64,000 bases of DNA, from NCBI RefSeq assembly GCF_002799155.1, contig NZ_NERD01000002.1, positions 2,542,001-2,606,000 on the forward strand. Direction: 5' to 3'. The stretch is from Stenotrophomonas maltophilia. GTDB taxonomy: Bacteria > Pseudomonadota > Gammaproteobacteria > Xanthomonadales > Xanthomonadaceae. The notes under the pieces were generated by a model, which saw only the letters and a program-made list of their open reading frames with translations, did not search any database and was not told the DNA's origin. A program made the translations under genes and the position numbers. Position 1 is the stretch's first letter. The number at the start of each line of letters is the position of its first letter. This document shows, one piece after another, positions 40,127 through 50,487 of the stretch.

Positions 40127-41052
40127 GGGCGCTGCGCCGCCAGTTCGGTGATGCGTGCGCTGTGGGCAATCAGCTCGCGGCATTCGACCGCGAAGATGCC
40201 CATCTGGCCGACCTTGAATTCGATCCAGGCGAAATCGACTTCCGGCAGCAGCTTGACCAGATGCTGTTCGGACTCGCCCACTTCACAGATCAGCAGGCCG
40301 TCTTCGCTCAGGTGCAGCGGCGCGTCGCGCAGGATCTTCAGCACCAGGTCCAGGCCATCGTCACCGGCACGCAGGCCCATTTCCGGCTCGTAGGAGTATT
40401 CCTTCGGCAGCGCATCGGTCTCGTCGTTGGTGACGTACGGCGGATTGGTGACGATCAGGTCGTAGTGGCGGCCGGACAGGCCATTGAACAGGTCCGACTT
40501 GATCAGGTTGACGTTGTACGCCTGCAGCCGCTCCCGGTTTTCTTCAGCCAGCGACAGCGCGTCGTCGCTCAGGTCGACGCCGTCCACCTGCCAGTTCGGG
40601 TAGTAGTGGCCCATGGCGATGGCGATGCAGCCCGAACCGGTGCACAGGTCCAGCGCACGGTACACGTCGCGGCCGGCCAGCCAGGGCTCGAAGCCGCACT
40701 CGATCAGTTCGGCGATCGGCGAGCGCGGCACCAGGGCGCGCTTGTCGCTCTTGAAGCTCAGGCCGGCAAACCAGGCCTCACCCGTCAGGTAGGCGGCCGG
40801 GATGCGTTCGTCGATGCGGCGCTGGAACAGCTCCAGCACGCGCAGCTTCTCGGCCTGCAGCAGGCGCGCCTGGCCGTAGGCCGGGCCGAGGTCGTGCGGC
40901 AGGTGCAGGCTGTGCAGCACCAGCTGGGTGGCCTCGTCCAGCGCGTTGTCGTAGCTGTGCCCGAAGGTCAGCCCGGCTTCGTTGAAACGGCTGGTGCCGT
41001 AGCGGATCAGATCGATGATCGTGTGGAGTTCGGCGGCCGTTTCAGCGGTCAT
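40123..41052 (-). CDS. prmB: Ribosomal protein uL3 glutamine methyltransferase
   Basis: Methylates a glutamine of ribosomal protein L3 using S-adenosylmethionine, 309 residues. SAM-binding [16 protein letters not shown] and the amide-methyltransferase motif NPPY ([11 protein letters not shown]) are present. The ATG at 41052 gives [14 protein letters not shown]. The release-factor enzyme PrmC shares the NPPY motif, but the sequence and the aroC neighbour favour PrmB. Confidence 0.94.
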   Translation of the reverse strand: MTAETAAELHTIIDLIRYGTSRFNEAGLTFGHSYDNALDEATQLVLHSLHLPHDLGPAYGQARLLQAEKLRVLELFQRRIDERIPAAYLTGEAWFAGLSFKSDKRALVPRSPIAELIECGFEPWLAGRDVYRALDLCTGSGCIAIAMGHYYPNWQVDGVDLSDDALSLAEENRERLQAYNVNLIKSDLFNGLSGRHYDLIVTNPPYVTNDETDALPKEYSYEPEMGLRAGDDGLDLVLKILRDAPLHLSEDGLLICEVGESEQHLVKLLPEVDFAWIEFKVGQMGIFAVECRELIAHSARITELAAQRP

Positions 41053-41080
41053 GGCGGTACTGCGGGCAAAGTGGCCCCCG

Positions 41081-41086
41081 ATTATA
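41081..41086 (-). promoter_or_regulatory. Possible prmB -10 box
   Basis: A perfect TATAAT on the minus strand lies about 30 bases upstream of the prmB start, in the divergent prmB/SCO1 gap. No matching -35 is seen at 16-18 bases, so this is weak. Confidence 0.3.
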
Positions 41087-41174
41087 GGGGCTGGCGCCCG
41101 CGGCGGCATCCGTTGCGGCGGAAACGATCGGGCCACAGCCGGTATGATGGAGCCCATTTCGCGCGGGAGCCCCC

Positions 41175-41825
41175 ATGTTCAATCGCAACGCCGGCATCAT
41201 CCTGCTGATCGCCCTGGCGGCGGGGCTCGGCCTGCTGGCCGCCCAGCAGGTGTTCGCGCCGAAGCCGCCGGCCAACGCCCCGGCCACCGAAGCGATCACC
41301 CTGTACCCGCAGCCGCGCGAACTGCCCGATTTCAACCTGGCCCAGTCCGATGGCACCCGCCTGATCCCGGGCGAACTGAAGGGCCACTGGACCCTGGTAT
41401 TCCTGGGCTTCACCTTCTGTCCCGACGTCTGCCCGACCACCCTGGCCGAGCTGGCCGGCGCGCAGAACCAGTGGGAGGCCCTGCCCGATGGCCTGCGCCC
41501 GCGCGTGCTGTTCATCTCGGTCGACCCGGACCGCGACAGTGCCACCCGCCTGGGCGAGTACGTGCACGGCTTCCACAAGGACACCCTGGCCGCCACCGCC
41601 GATATCCCCTCGCTGGAGCGCTTCGCCACCTCGCTGGGCTTCGTGTTCCAGAAAGTGCCCGGCAAGCATTTCGACGAGAATCCCGAGGATTACACCGTCG
41701 AGCATTCGGCCAGCCTGGCCGTGCTCGACCCGCAGGGCCGTCTTGCCGGCCTGGTGCGCCCCCCGTTCAACGCGCCGGCCATTGCCCGCGACCTGCAGAA
41801 GCTGACCGAGAAAACCGCCCCATGA
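41175..41825 (+). CDS. SCO1/SenC-family copper chaperone
   Basis: A 216-residue thioredoxin-fold, membrane-anchored periplasmic protein involved in loading copper into cytochrome c oxidase. An N-terminal helix ([20 protein letters not shown]) anchors it. The copper ligands C82 and C86 ([10 protein letters not shown]) and H177 ([10 protein letters not shown]) are present. Its stop overlaps psd (ATGA). Confidence 0.92.
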   Translation: MFNRNAGIILLIALAAGLGLLAAQQVFAPKPPANAPATEAITLYPQPRELPDFNLAQSDGTRLIPGELKGHWTLVFLGFTFCPDVCPTTLAELAGAQNQWEALPDGLRPRVLFISVDPDRDSATRLGEYVHGFHKDTLAATADIPSLERFATSLGFVFQKVPGKHFDENPEDYTVEHSASLAVLDPQGRLAGLVRPPFNAPAIARDLQKLTEKTAP

Positions 41826-42664
41826 GCCTCACCACCGCCCTGACGTACGCCCTGCCCCATCGCCTGCTGTCCTCGATGGCGCGTTCGCTGGCGTACTCGG
41901 ACGATCCGCGCGTGTCGCGCTGGCTGATCGACACGGTCACCCGCAAGTTCAACGTCAACCTGGATGAAGCGGCCAACCCGGACCCGCGCAGCTACGCGAC
42001 CTTCAACCAGTTCTTCACCCGTGCACTGAAGCCGGGCGCGCGCGTGGCCGATGCCGATCCACGCAGCCTGGTGATGCCGGCCGACGGCCGCATCAGCCAG
42101 CTCGGCAGGATAGAGGCCGGCCGCATCTTCCAGGCCAAGGGCCAGTCGTTCACCGCCGCCGAACTGCTGGGCAGTGACGAGGACGCCAAGCCGTACAACG
42201 ACGGCCTGTACGCCACCGTGTACCTGTCGCCGCGCGACTACCACCGCGTGCACATGCCGTGGACCGGCACCCTGCGCGAAACCGTGCACGTGCCGGGGCG
42301 CCTGTTCAGCGTCGGCCCGGCCGCCGTCAACGGCGTGCCGCGCCTGTTCGCGCGCAACGAGCGCCTGGTCTGCCATTTCGATACCAGCTTCGGCCCGATG
42401 GTCAGCGTGATGGTCGGTGCGCTGCTGGTGTCCGGCGTGGAAACCGTTTGGAGCGGCGAGGAGATTCCGGCCTACGGTGATCGCATCACCCGCAAGGACT
42501 ACCGCGGCCAGGGCATCCAGCTGGAGCGCTTCGCCGAAATGGCGCGCTTCAACTACGGTTCGACCGTGATCGTGCTGCTGCCGCCGGGCGTGGCCGAGTT
42601 CGCCCCGCAGCTGGGCGCCGAAAGCCCGGTGCAGCTGGGCCAGGCGCTGGCGAAGCTGCGCTGA
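41822..42664 (+). CDS. psd: Phosphatidylserine decarboxylase
   Basis: Makes phosphatidylethanolamine in the inner membrane, 280 residues (proenzyme). The self-cleavage site is G246-S247 in [14 protein letters not shown], where the serine becomes the pyruvoyl group. [17 protein letters not shown] holds the conserved His. It starts with ATG overlapping the SCO1-gene stop. The convergent RraB-like gene follows across a long palindrome. Confidence 0.97.
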   Translation: MSLTTALTYALPHRLLSSMARSLAYSDDPRVSRWLIDTVTRKFNVNLDEAANPDPRSYATFNQFFTRALKPGARVADADPRSLVMPADGRISQLGRIEAGRIFQAKGQSFTAAELLGSDEDAKPYNDGLYATVYLSPRDYHRVHMPWTGTLRETVHVPGRLFSVGPAAVNGVPRLFARNERLVCHFDTSFGPMVSVMVGALLVSGVETVWSGEEIPAYGDRITRKDYRGQGIQLERFAEMARFNYGSTVIVLLPPGVAEFAPQLGAESPVQLGQALAKLR

Positions 42665-42732
42665 CAAAAAGGGGACGGAGGGGATCAAGTCGTTCATGCA
42701 TGAACGACTTGATCCCCTCCGTCCCCTTTTTG
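42665..42732. terminator. 68-bp perfect palindrome / bidirectional terminator (copy 2)
   Basis: Arms of 34 bp (42665-42698 and 42699-42732) are perfectly complementary with no unpaired loop. The outer stem CAAAAAGGGGACGGAGGGG matches that of the copy at 22570. The inner stem (AAGTCG...CGACTT) shares the same frame but has a different centre. It fits exactly between the psd and rraB stops, ending both convergent genes. Confidence 0.85.
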
Positions 42733-42735
42733 TTG

Positions 42736-43083
42736 TTACTGCAGGGCCGGGGCCGGGCCGACGTCCATGCCGTCGTAGTCTTCCACTCCCCGCTCCGCGG
42801 CCAGCGCCGCGAATTCCTGGTTGCGGCGGTCCAGCGAGGCTTCATCGTGGATCTCCACGCGCTCCACGTGCAGCACGTGGAACGGCGCGCCGCCCTCTTC
42901 CGGCTCCTGCTCGAACAGTTCCACGAAGGCATAGCCCTGCGCCTGCAGGTGATCCGCCAGTGCCTGCAGCGGCTCGGCACTGGAGTGGACGAAGAAGTAA
43001 CCCCACAGCAACGGGCCGTTGATATCCCAGTCGGTGTTCTCGCGGAGGTTGGCGAACAGGTTGCGGGTGGCTTCGAGGTCCAT
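42736..43083 (-). CDS. RraB-family protein (regulator of ribonuclease activity B)
   Basis: A 115-residue protein that matches the RraB/DUF695-type fold: an N-terminal helix and strand (LRENTDWDINGPLLWGYFFV), helix LQALADHLQAQGYAFVELFE and the C-terminal GVEDYDGMDVG. In E. coli RraB binds RNase E and inhibits it; whether this protein does so is not shown. The start is ATG at 43083. It is 23 bp downstream of the transglycosylase gene stop. Confidence 0.78.
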   Translation of the reverse strand: MDLEATRNLFANLRENTDWDINGPLLWGYFFVHSSAEPLQALADHLQAQGYAFVELFEQEPEEGGAPFHVLHVERVEIHDEASLDRRNQEFAALAAERGVEDYDGMDVGPAPALQ

Positions 43084-43106
43084 GCGGGTTCCAGGGATCG
43101 GGGGGA

Positions 43107-44711
43107 TTACTTGTCGCAGCCCTGCAGCTTCAGCGTCTGGCCGTGGCGCAGGCTGTAGGCAGGGGCCTTCAGGCCATTGGCGCGGGCCAGGGTGGGCACG
43201 TCGCACTGGAACTTCGCCGCGATGGCGCCCAGGGTTTCACCCCTGGCCACCTTATGGCTGCGCACCGGTTTGGGCCGCGCGGCCGGACGCGGCGTGGCCA
43301 CCGGAGCGACCGGGGTGGTCGGTACGCTGGTGGAGGCAGCGGCGTCGGCCACTGGCACCACCCCGCCGACGGCCACGCTGCCGGTGTAGCTGGTTGCGGC
43401 CGGGCGCTTGATCGCCGCGTTCAGATCGGCGGTGATCAGGGTGCGCGCGAGGTCGGCGCGCGGGCCACTGACGCAGTTGCGCTGGTACAGGCCCGCGATG
43501 CGGGTGGTGGCGTTGATCAGCGTACCGGCCGGAATCCAGCCATCGGCTTCGTAACGCGGGTTGAGATTGCGCAATGCACGCATGTAGCCATCGCGGGTAC
43601 CGTGGCTGCCCAGGCAGATGGTCAATTCGTAGATGGTGGTGGACCTGGCCAGACGCAGCGTGGCGGGCTGCGCGCTGATCTTCGGGAACTCCACGCCGTA
43701 CTGCTGCGGGTGCAGGAAGATCCAGGCCGCGGCGATCACCATCGGCACGTAGTCCTTGGTTTCACCGGGGAACTGGTTGTAGACGCTGTCGGTCCAGAAG
43801 CTCTGGCCACCGCTCTGCTTGAACACGCGCGCGGCACGACCTTCACCACCGTTGTAGGCGGCCACCGACATTTCCACGTTGTTGTTCAGTTCGCGCAGGC
43901 GCTCGTTGAGATAACTGGCGCTGGCTTCGGCGGCGCTGCGCGCGTCGAAGCGGGTGTCGAAACCGGTGCCGTCCGGGCCGAGGCCGAAGCGGCGTCCGGT
44001 GGCCGGCATGAACTGCATCAACCCGGCGGCGCCCGCACGCGAGGACGCATGCACGCGGCCGTTGGATTCCTTGGCCATGATGCCGAACAGCAGCGCCTCC
44101 GGCAGGCCACGCTTTTCCCATTCCGGCCACATCACTGCGCGCAGGTTCTGGTAATTCTCGTAGCTGGTGAGCAGTGCCGGGCGCATGTCGGTCAACCAGC
44201 GGCGGATGCCGGCCTGTACCGCCGGGTTGTACTCGACCATGCTGTCGAAGGCGTGCCGTTTATCGTTCAGCAGCGCGGCGGCACGCGCCGCCTCGGGCAC
44301 GTCCGCGGTGAGCGGGCCGATATGGTCGGGGTCGGCCTCCAGGCGGTCACCACCTTCATCGGCCACGTCGTCGCTGGCGGCCGCATCAGCGTCGTGCTTG
44401 AGCAGGCGCTTGTAGCTGGCCAGCAGGGTGCCCATCTGGCAGCCCTTCTGCTTCACGCAGTCGTTGAGGACATCTTCCATGTCCTCCAGCGCGGCATCGG
44501 CCTCGTTGCTGCCCTTCGGGTCGGCATTGGCGGCCAGCAGCAGGGCGTCGCTGTAGCGCTTTTCGGCGGCGGTCATGCGCTGTTGCAGCGCATCCACCTT
44601 CACCTTGTCCCGGGCCGAAACCCGCTGCGCATGGGCGTCGGGTGCCAGGGAAACCAGGCCGGCCAGGGCCAACAGCGGCCAACCACGGGAAATCAGGACA
44701 GGAACGGGCAT
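43107..44711 (-). CDS. Membrane-bound lytic transglycosylase (MltD-like) with LysM
   Basis: A 534-residue secreted murein hydrolase. A signal peptide ends near ALAGLVSLAPDAHA. The SLT domain is at about residues 190-300: catalytic E215 in AKESNGRVHASSRAGAAGLM, QFMPATGRRFGL and SVAAYNGGEGRAARVF. A C-terminal LysM module (GETLGAIAAKFQCDVPTLAR, about residues 483-534) targets peptidoglycan. A second in-frame start upstream (44759) is possible. Divergent from the YjgR-like gene. Confidence 0.9.
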   Translation of the reverse strand: MPVPVLISRGWPLLALAGLVSLAPDAHAQRVSARDKVKVDALQQRMTAAEKRYSDALLLAANADPKGSNEADAALEDMEDVLNDCVKQKGCQMGTLLASYKRLLKHDADAAASDDVADEGGDRLEADPDHIGPLTADVPEAARAAALLNDKRHAFDSMVEYNPAVQAGIRRWLTDMRPALLTSYENYQNLRAVMWPEWEKRGLPEALLFGIMAKESNGRVHASSRAGAAGLMQFMPATGRRFGLGPDGTGFDTRFDARSAAEASASYLNERLRELNNNVEMSVAAYNGGEGRAARVFKQSGGQSFWTDSVYNQFPGETKDYVPMVIAAAWIFLHPQQYGVEFPKISAQPATLRLARSTTIYELTICLGSHGTRDGYMRALRNLNPRYEADGWIPAGTLINATTRIAGLYQRNCVSGPRADLARTLITADLNAAIKRPAATSYTGSVAVGGVVPVADAAASTSVPTTPVAPVATPRPAARPKPVRSHKVARGETLGAIAAKFQCDVPTLARANGLKAPAYSLRHGQTLKLQGCDK

Positions 44712-44833
44712 TGATGGCACTGTGTGCGAAACAGGCAGGCAGAGTAGCGGCGCCGCCAAGGTCCGGGCAAGCCGACCTTCGGACCGTCACGGCCGGCGGT
44801 TAACATTGGACTATTCATCACAAGGGCTGGACC

Positions 44834-46339
44834 ATGGATCCGATTCTGCTCGGCAAAGGCATTACCGACGATATTGCCGTCACCCTGCTGCCGAAACTCG
44901 GCAACCGTCACGGCCTGGTGGCCGGCGCCACCGGTACCGGCAAGACCGTGACCCTGATGACCCTGGCCGAAGGGTTTTCGCGCCTCGGCGTGCCGGTGTT
45001 CCTGGCCGATGTGAAGGGTGATGTCTCCGGCCTGGCCGTACCCGGCAGCGGTGCCGAGAACCTGCTCAAGCGTGCCGCCGAGATCGGCGTGGCCGATTAT
45101 GCGCCGACCGCCAGCCCGACCCTCTTCTGGGACCTGTACGGCAAGCTGGGCCACCCGGTACGCACCACCGTCAGCGAGATGGGCCCGACCCTGCTGGCGC
45201 GCATCCTCGAGTTGAACGACACCCAGTCCGGCGTGCTCGACATCGTGTTCAAGCTGGCCGACGACCGCGGACTGCTGCTGCTGGACATGGACGACCTGCG
45301 CGCCCTGCTCGGCCTGGTCGCGGAGGAGCGCAAGGACATCTCCACCGAGTACGGCCTGGTCAGTGCGCAGTCGATCGCCGCGATCCAGCGTTCGGTGCTG
45401 CGCCTGGCGCAGGATGGCGGCGAGAACTTCTTCGGTGAGCCGGCGCTGGAGCTGGCCGACATCATGCGGGTCAACCACGACGGCCGCGGCGTGATCGGCA
45501 TCCTCGCCGCCGACCAGCTGGTGCTCAAGCCCAAGCTGTACTCCACCTTCCTGCTGTGGCTGCTGTCGGAGCTGTTCGAGCAGCTGCCGGAAGTGGGCGA
45601 CCTGGACAAACCGAAGCTGGTCTTCATCTTCGACGAGGCCCACCTGCTGTTCGACGATGCGCCGCCATCGCTGGTGCAGCGCATCGAACAGGTGGTGCGA
45701 CTGATCCGTTCCAAGGGCGTGGGCGTGTACTTCTGCTCGCAGTTCCCCGACGACGTGCCGGACAACATCCTCGGCCAGCTCGGCAACCGCGTGCAGCACG
45801 CGCTGCGTGCGTTCACCCCACGCGACCAGAAGGCGGTGAAGACCGCGGCCGAGACGTTCGTGCCGAACCCTAAGCTAGACGTGACCAAGGTATTGAGCCA
45901 GCTCGGTACCGGCGAGGCCCTGGTCTCCACGCTGCAGGACAAGGGCGTACCGATGCCGGTGCAGCAGACGATGATCGCGCCGCCACGCTGCCGGATGGGG
46001 CCGATCACCGAGGCCGAGCGCGCCCAGGTACGTGCCGGCAGCCCGGTCGGCAGCCGCTACGACACCGCGATCAACCGCGAATCGGCCGCCGAACTGCTGG
46101 CCCAGCGCGCGCAGAAGGCGACCGAACAGGCACAGGCACCTGCCGCACGCAGCCGTGAGCAGGACGAAGCGCAGGAAGGTGGTTTCGGCCAGGCGATCAA
46201 GGATGCGATCTTCGGCACCAAGCGTCGCCAGGGCATGATCGAGACCATGGCAAAGCAGACCACCCGCACCGTCGGCACCAAGCTGGGCAACCAGATCGTA
46301 CGCGGCATCCTCGGTGGCATCTTCGGCGGCAAGCGCTAG
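44834..46339 (+). CDS. HerA-like ATPase, DUF853/YjgR family
   Basis: A 501-residue P-loop ATPase. Walker A lies at about residues 35-45 (GATGTGKTVTLMTLAEGFS) and Walker B near 265 (KLVFIFDEAHLLFDDAPPSL). A C-terminal segment SQFPDDVPDNILGQLGNRVQ is typical of this family. It belongs to the FtsK/HerA superfamily, but its cellular role is not known. A lysine/arginine-rich tail ends at GGIFGGKR. Confidence 0.88.
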   Translation: MDPILLGKGITDDIAVTLLPKLGNRHGLVAGATGTGKTVTLMTLAEGFSRLGVPVFLADVKGDVSGLAVPGSGAENLLKRAAEIGVADYAPTASPTLFWDLYGKLGHPVRTTVSEMGPTLLARILELNDTQSGVLDIVFKLADDRGLLLLDMDDLRALLGLVAEERKDISTEYGLVSAQSIAAIQRSVLRLAQDGGENFFGEPALELADIMRVNHDGRGVIGILAADQLVLKPKLYSTFLLWLLSELFEQLPEVGDLDKPKLVFIFDEAHLLFDDAPPSLVQRIEQVVRLIRSKGVGVYFCSQFPDDVPDNILGQLGNRVQHALRAFTPRDQKAVKTAAETFVPNPKLDVTKVLSQLGTGEALVSTLQDKGVPMPVQQTMIAPPRCRMGPITEAERAQVRAGSPVGSRYDTAINRESAAELLAQRAQKATEQAQAPAARSREQDEAQEGGFGQAIKDAIFGTKRRQGMIETMAKQTTRTVGTKLGNQIVRGILGGIFGGKR

Positions 46340-46355
46340 CTGCCCCTGCCGGGCT

Positions 46356-46384
46356 CGGATCCCTTTCCGCTGGAAAGGGGTCCG
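46356..46384. repeat. Hairpin downstream of the YjgR-like gene
   Basis: CGGATCCCTTTCC (46356-46368) pairs with GGAAAGGGGTCCG (46372-46384), with one G·T pair and a 3-base loop. It resembles the 18-bp-arm repeat at 10981-11019 (CAGATCCCTTTTCC), so the two are degenerate members of one dispersed family. It may act as a terminator, but lacks a T-run. Confidence 0.6.
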
Positions 46385-46428
46385 ACCCCGCTCCTCCACC
46401 GCTCCCCCTCGAATAGAAGTTGTATTTC

Positions 46429-46935
46429 ATGTCGCGTTGGCGCCCCCCCGCAGAAAAAAGCACCGCCCTGATCACCGCCTCCGGGCATGCGCGGCTGAAG
46501 TCCGAACTGGATGAGCTGTGGCGTGTGCGCCGCCCGGATGTGGTGAAGGCGCTGGCCGCCGCTGCCGCGGAAGGCGACCGTTCGGAGAACGCCGAGTACA
46601 CCTATCGCAAGAAGCAGCTGGGCGAAATCGACCGCCGCGTGCGCTACCTGACCAAGCGGCTGGAATCGCTGCGCGTGGTCGATACCACGCCGACCGATCC
46701 GCAGGCAGTGTTCTTCGGTGCGTGGGTGGAACTTGAGAACGTGGACAGCGGCGACACCAGCCGCTACCGCATTGTCGGGCCGGATGAGACCGACGCCGGG
46801 CTGGGCTGGATCAGCATCGACTCACCACTGGCGAGGGCGCTGCTGAAGAAACGGCTGGAGGACGAGTTCTCGGTGGAGCTGCCCGGCGGGCAGTTCACCT
46901 TTGCGGTGATCGGGGTGGAGTACGAGCCCTTATAG
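46429..46935 (+). CDS. greB: Transcription elongation factor GreB
   Basis: A 168-residue RNA-polymerase secondary-channel factor that promotes transcript cleavage in backtracked complexes. The coiled-coil tip [20 protein letters not shown] is diagnostic of GreB. The C-terminal FKBP-like domain ends [16 protein letters not shown]. The stop TAG at 46933 is the first part of the GTAG-type repeat that follows. Confidence 0.95.
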   Translation: MSRWRPPAEKSTALITASGHARLKSELDELWRVRRPDVVKALAAAAAEGDRSENAEYTYRKKQLGEIDRRVRYLTKRLESLRVVDTTPTDPQAVFFGAWVELENVDSGDTSRYRIVGPDETDAGLGWISIDSPLARALLKKRLEDEFSVELPGGQFTFAVIGVEYEPL

Positions 46936-46988
46936 CGTCGAGCCAGTCTCGACTGCGTTGTCCAACAGTCGAGGGTGGCTCGACGCTA
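46933..46988. repeat. GTAG-type repeat that provides stop codons of both flanking genes
   Basis: 13-bp perfect arms TAGCGTCGAGCCA (46933-46945) and its complement (46976-46988), with an inner 7-bp stem TCGACTG/CAGTCGA. The TAG at each end is the stop codon of greB (plus strand) and of the DUF3025 gene (minus strand). It therefore lies between two convergent genes. Confidence 0.8.
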
Positions 46989-47819
46989 CAGAAGCAACAA
47001 CGGCGGCGGGTACGCGCGTCCTGCACGCGGCGGGCGGAAATAACCGGTATTGCGATAGAAGGCGGCATCCTGCACGTCGTGCCAGCCGGGAATGCCGGCC
47101 AATGGCAAGGGCCGCAGCTGCAGCGGATCGGTCACTACCCTGCCCTCGGCGATGGCCGCGGTCACTGCTTCAACACAGTCAGCATCGGCATCACCCCGCA
47201 CCACCACGCACTTGCCCACCAGCAATCGCCCGGGCAGCAGCGCCTGTTCCATCAGCGCATGCCCGAATACCGCGGCAATGGCGATGTCACCGCCCTGCCA
47301 GCGCGACGGCTCGAACAATGCAGGCCAGTCATGCCCGTCCCACGCGCGCAGCAACGTGCCATCGCGCACACGCACGATCACGCCGTTTTCGTCGAACTGG
47401 GTCAGCGCCGCCTGTGCACGGTTGCGCTGGCCGGGTGGCATGGACGCGATGTGCCTGCACTGCTGCGCATTGAGCACCTGCTTGAGCTGCGGGTAACGGG
47501 CCCACACCAGCGCGTTGAACAGGTCATGCCAGTTGTCGGCGCGGGTGGCGATGCGGCCCTGCGCGATGCGGGCTTCGTAGTGCAGACCGTCGGCCAGCAG
47601 CGTGGCATCCTGCTCGACCAGCTGCTTGCCGGGCAGCACGAGGCGTGCCTCGAGCGCTGCAACGGACGGCCACCCCGGGCCTTCCAACAGATCACGAACG
47701 TCGCGCAATCCGGCAAACAGCGGGTGCCCGAACACCTGCGGATCGACCGCCGCACGTGGCGGCGGCACGAAGCGGCGGACGCCGCCTCCGTCACCGGCGG
47801 CGGCCGTCGCTGCGGTCAC
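46986..47819 (-). CDS. DUF3025-family protein
   Basis: A 277-residue cytoplasmic protein. The family block [20 protein letters not shown] near residue 98 is recognisable. Further segments include [20 protein letters not shown] and [13 protein letters not shown] at the end. The function is unknown. The GTG start overlaps the rimO stop (GTGA), so it is translated with rimO. The very end (PPPLLLL) is set by the stop inside the GTAG repeat. Confidence 0.82.
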   Translation of the reverse strand: MTAATAAAGDGGGVRRFVPPPRAAVDPQVFGHPLFAGLRDVRDLLEGPGWPSVAALEARLVLPGKQLVEQDATLLADGLHYEARIAQGRIATRADNWHDLFNALVWARYPQLKQVLNAQQCRHIASMPPGQRNRAQAALTQFDENGVIVRVRDGTLLRAWDGHDWPALFEPSRWQGGDIAIAAVFGHALMEQALLPGRLLVGKCVVVRGDADADCVEAVTAAIAEGRVVTDPLQLRPLPLAGIPGWHDVQDAAFYRNTGYFRPPRAGRAYPPPLLLL

Positions 47820-49177
47820 AGCATCCTGAGGTCGAATGCCGGGCGGGTAGCGGCGGGCAGCGCGTCACCGTACAGGTCGTGCTCGTCGCTCTCGGTGATT
47901 TCGACGTCGATGAACTCGCCCACGCGCAGCGGCACCTGGTCGGCATTCTGGATATGCACCAGGCCATCGATCTCCGGCGCATCGGCCTTGGAGCGGGCCA
48001 CGGCGATATCGCCTTCGATGGCATCGACCAGGCACTGCTGCACGGTACCGATCTTGGCTTCCAGGCGCGCGGCGGAAATCTGCGCCTGCTTCTCCATGAA
48101 GCGGGCCAGGCGTTCCTGCTTCACTTCCTCCGGCACAGCATCGGGCAGATCGTTGGCGGTGGCACCCTCGACCGGCGAGTAGGCGAACGCACCCACGCGA
48201 TCCAGCTGCGCTTCGTCGAGGAACGACAGCAGTTCCTCGAACTCGGCCTCGGTCTCGCCCGGGAAGCCGACGATGAAGGTCGAACGCACGGTGATGTCCG
48301 GCGCGATGCGGCGCCAGTTCTGCACGCGCTCCAGGGTCTTCTCGACCGCCCCGGGGCGCTTCATCAAGCGCAGGATGCGCGGGCTCGCATGCTGGAACGG
48401 GATGTCCAGGTACGGCAGGATCCGGTTCTCGGCCATCAGCGGCACCACCTCGTCCACGTGCGGATACGGATAGACGTAGTGCATGCGCACCCACGCATCC
48501 AGCTCGGACAGGCCTTCGCACAGGGCCTTCAAGCGGGTCTGGTAGGCCTTGTCGCGCCACATCTTCTCGGCGTACTTCACGTCCACGCCATAGGCCGAGG
48601 TGTCCTGCGAGACCACCAGCAGCTCACGCACGCCCCCACGCACCAGGCGCTCGGCTTCACGCAGCACCTCGTCGACCGGGCGCGAGACCAGCTTGCCGCG
48701 CATCGACGGAATGATGCAGAAGCTGCATTTGTGGTTGCAGCCTTCGGAAATCTTCAGATAAGCGTAGTGGCGTGGCGTCAGCTTGATGCCGTAGTCGGGC
48801 ACCAGGTCCACGAACGGATCGTGCCTGGGCGGCAGAGCTTCATGCACCGCTTCCATCACGCTCTGGTAATCCTGCGGGCCGGACACCGCCAGCACATTGG
48901 GGTACGCCTCGCGGATCTGTTCCGGGCGCTTGCCCAGGCAGCCAGTGACGATGACCTTGCCGTTCTGGTTCATCGCCTCGCCAATGGCATCCAGCGACTC
49001 GGTCACCGCCGAATCGATGAAGCCACAGGTGTTGACCACCACCACGTCGGCCGAATCGTAGGACGGGACGATGTCGTATCCCTCGGACCGCAGCTGGGTG
49101 AGGATGCGCTCGGAATCGACGAGGGCCTTCGGGCAGCCAAGGCTGACGAAGCCGACTTTGGGGTTCAGCTGGGACAT
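47816..49177 (-). CDS. rimO: Ribosomal protein uS12 methylthiotransferase RimO
   Basis: Radical-SAM enzyme that methylthiolates an aspartate of ribosomal protein S12, 453 residues. The N-terminal MTTase domain ([35 protein letters not shown]) carries cluster cysteines. The radical-SAM motif CNHKCSFC follows near residue 150. A TRAM domain lies at the C terminus. The start is ATG at 49177. A TATACT box on the minus strand at 49256-49261 is a possible -10. Confidence 0.96.
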   Translation of the reverse strand: MSQLNPKVGFVSLGCPKALVDSERILTQLRSEGYDIVPSYDSADVVVVNTCGFIDSAVTESLDAIGEAMNQNGKVIVTGCLGKRPEQIREAYPNVLAVSGPQDYQSVMEAVHEALPPRHDPFVDLVPDYGIKLTPRHYAYLKISEGCNHKCSFCIIPSMRGKLVSRPVDEVLREAERLVRGGVRELLVVSQDTSAYGVDVKYAEKMWRDKAYQTRLKALCEGLSELDAWVRMHYVYPYPHVDEVVPLMAENRILPYLDIPFQHASPRILRLMKRPGAVEKTLERVQNWRRIAPDITVRSTFIVGFPGETEAEFEELLSFLDEAQLDRVGAFAYSPVEGATANDLPDAVPEEVKQERLARFMEKQAQISAARLEAKIGTVQQCLVDAIEGDIAVARSKADAPEIDGLVHIQNADQVPLRVGEFIDVEITESDEHDLYGDALPAATRPAFDLRML

Positions 49178-49381
49178 GGAATCGCGGGACTCTGGGGGCC
49201 TGGGCCCCTGCCGGCATGGCAGGGGGTCCTGGGGGCCGGGGCCTGAAAGGGCGCCAGTATACCGGGGTTGGCGGCCAGGCTCTGAACGGCCAATTGCCCG
49301 ATCACGCACAGCTGCTGACACCGCGCTAACCGGCGCAGCACCGACAATGCAGCTCTGTTCCCAGCAACGAGGAAGATGACG

Positions 49382-50053
49382 ATGGCCGAGTGGATCACCC
49401 TGGATACGCATCATGGCCCGGTGCGGGCCTGGCAGGCCCTGCCGGAAGGCACCGCGCGCGGTGGCCTGGTGGTGGTGCAGGAAATCTTCGGCGCCAATCC
49501 GCACATCCGCGGCGTGGCAGAGCGTTTCGCGGCCGAAGGCTATGCGGTGCTGGCGCCATCCTTCTTCGACCTGCTTGACGGCACCGACGCCGATCCGGAC
49601 GCCCTGCCCTACGACGCCGAGGGCGTGAAGCAGGGCCTGGAACGGGTCGGTGCGCTGGGCATGGAGAAGGCGCTGGAAGTGGTCCGCGCGGCGGCGACCC
49701 GGCTGGCCCGCTACGGCAAGGTCGGCACGGTCGGCTACTGCTGGGGCGGCACGGTGGCGATGCTGTCGGCCCTGCGCCTGGGCCTGCCCTCGGTCAGCTA
49801 CTACGGTGCGCGCAACGTGCAGTTCCTTGACGAGGCGCCCAAGGCCCCGGTGATCTTCCACTTCGGCGCCCAGGACAGGAGCATCCCGCCGGAAGCCATC
49901 CAGGCCCATCGCGAGAAACTGCCGCAGATGGCCACCTACGTCTATCCGGCTGATCACGCCTTCAACCGGGAGGTCGGACATGCGTATGATCCAGACAGCG
50001 CCGCCCTGGCGCTGCAACGCACCCTGGACTTCTTCTCGGAGCATCTTGGATGA
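49382..50053 (+). CDS. Dienelactone-hydrolase-family protein
   Basis: A 223-residue alpha/beta hydrolase. The nucleophile C120 lies in [11 protein letters not shown], the acid region in [11 protein letters not shown] and the His in [12 protein letters not shown], the usual Cys-Asp-His triad. I prefer the ATG at 49382 because GAGGA lies 8 bases upstream of it; another ATG 6 bases earlier is too close to that sequence. Dienelactone itself is not necessarily the substrate. Its stop overlaps the HIT gene (ATGA). Confidence 0.88.
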   Translation: MAEWITLDTHHGPVRAWQALPEGTARGGLVVVQEIFGANPHIRGVAERFAAEGYAVLAPSFFDLLDGTDADPDALPYDAEGVKQGLERVGALGMEKALEVVRAAATRLARYGKVGTVGYCWGGTVAMLSALRLGLPSVSYYGARNVQFLDEAPKAPVIFHFGAQDRSIPPEAIQAHREKLPQMATYVYPADHAFNREVGHAYDPDSAALALQRTLDFFSEHLG

Positions 50054-50472
50054 GCGAATTCGAACTCGATTCACGCCTGGCCACCGATAGCGTGCTGGTG
50101 GCGGAAGGACCGTTGTCGCAAGTGCGGCTGATGAACGACGAACGATTCCCCTGGCTGGTGCTGGTACCGCGCCTGGCCGGGGTGACCGAGTGGATCGAGC
50201 TGGACGGCGAGCAGCAGGACAAGCTGCGCACCGAGCTCAACCGCGCCTGCAAGGCCCTGAAGGGCGCCGACGGGGTGGAAAAGATCAACATCGGGGCGCT
50301 GGGCAACATCGTGCGCCAGCTGCACTTCCATGTCATCGGCCGCCATGACGGTGATCCGGCCTGGCCGGGCCCGGTCTGGGGCAGCGGCCCGGCGCACCGT
50401 TACGAGCCGGCGGCGCTGGACCAGCATGTCGCCTACTGGAAGGAACGGCTAGGATATCCGGCCCAGTCCTGA
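50050..50472 (+). CDS. HIT-family (histidine triad) protein
   Basis: A 140-residue nucleotide-binding hydrolase-like protein. The histidine-triad region is [20 protein letters not shown]; the first His of the classical H-x-H-x-H pattern is replaced by Gln, as in a known bacterial subgroup. It overlaps the dienelactone hydrolase gene by 4 bp. The substrate is unknown. Confidence 0.87.
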   Translation: MSEFELDSRLATDSVLVAEGPLSQVRLMNDERFPWLVLVPRLAGVTEWIELDGEQQDKLRTELNRACKALKGADGVEKINIGALGNIVRQLHFHVIGRHDGDPAWPGPVWGSGPAHRYEPAALDQHVAYWKERLGYPAQS

Positions 50473-50487
50473 GCCTTCGCCGACCCG

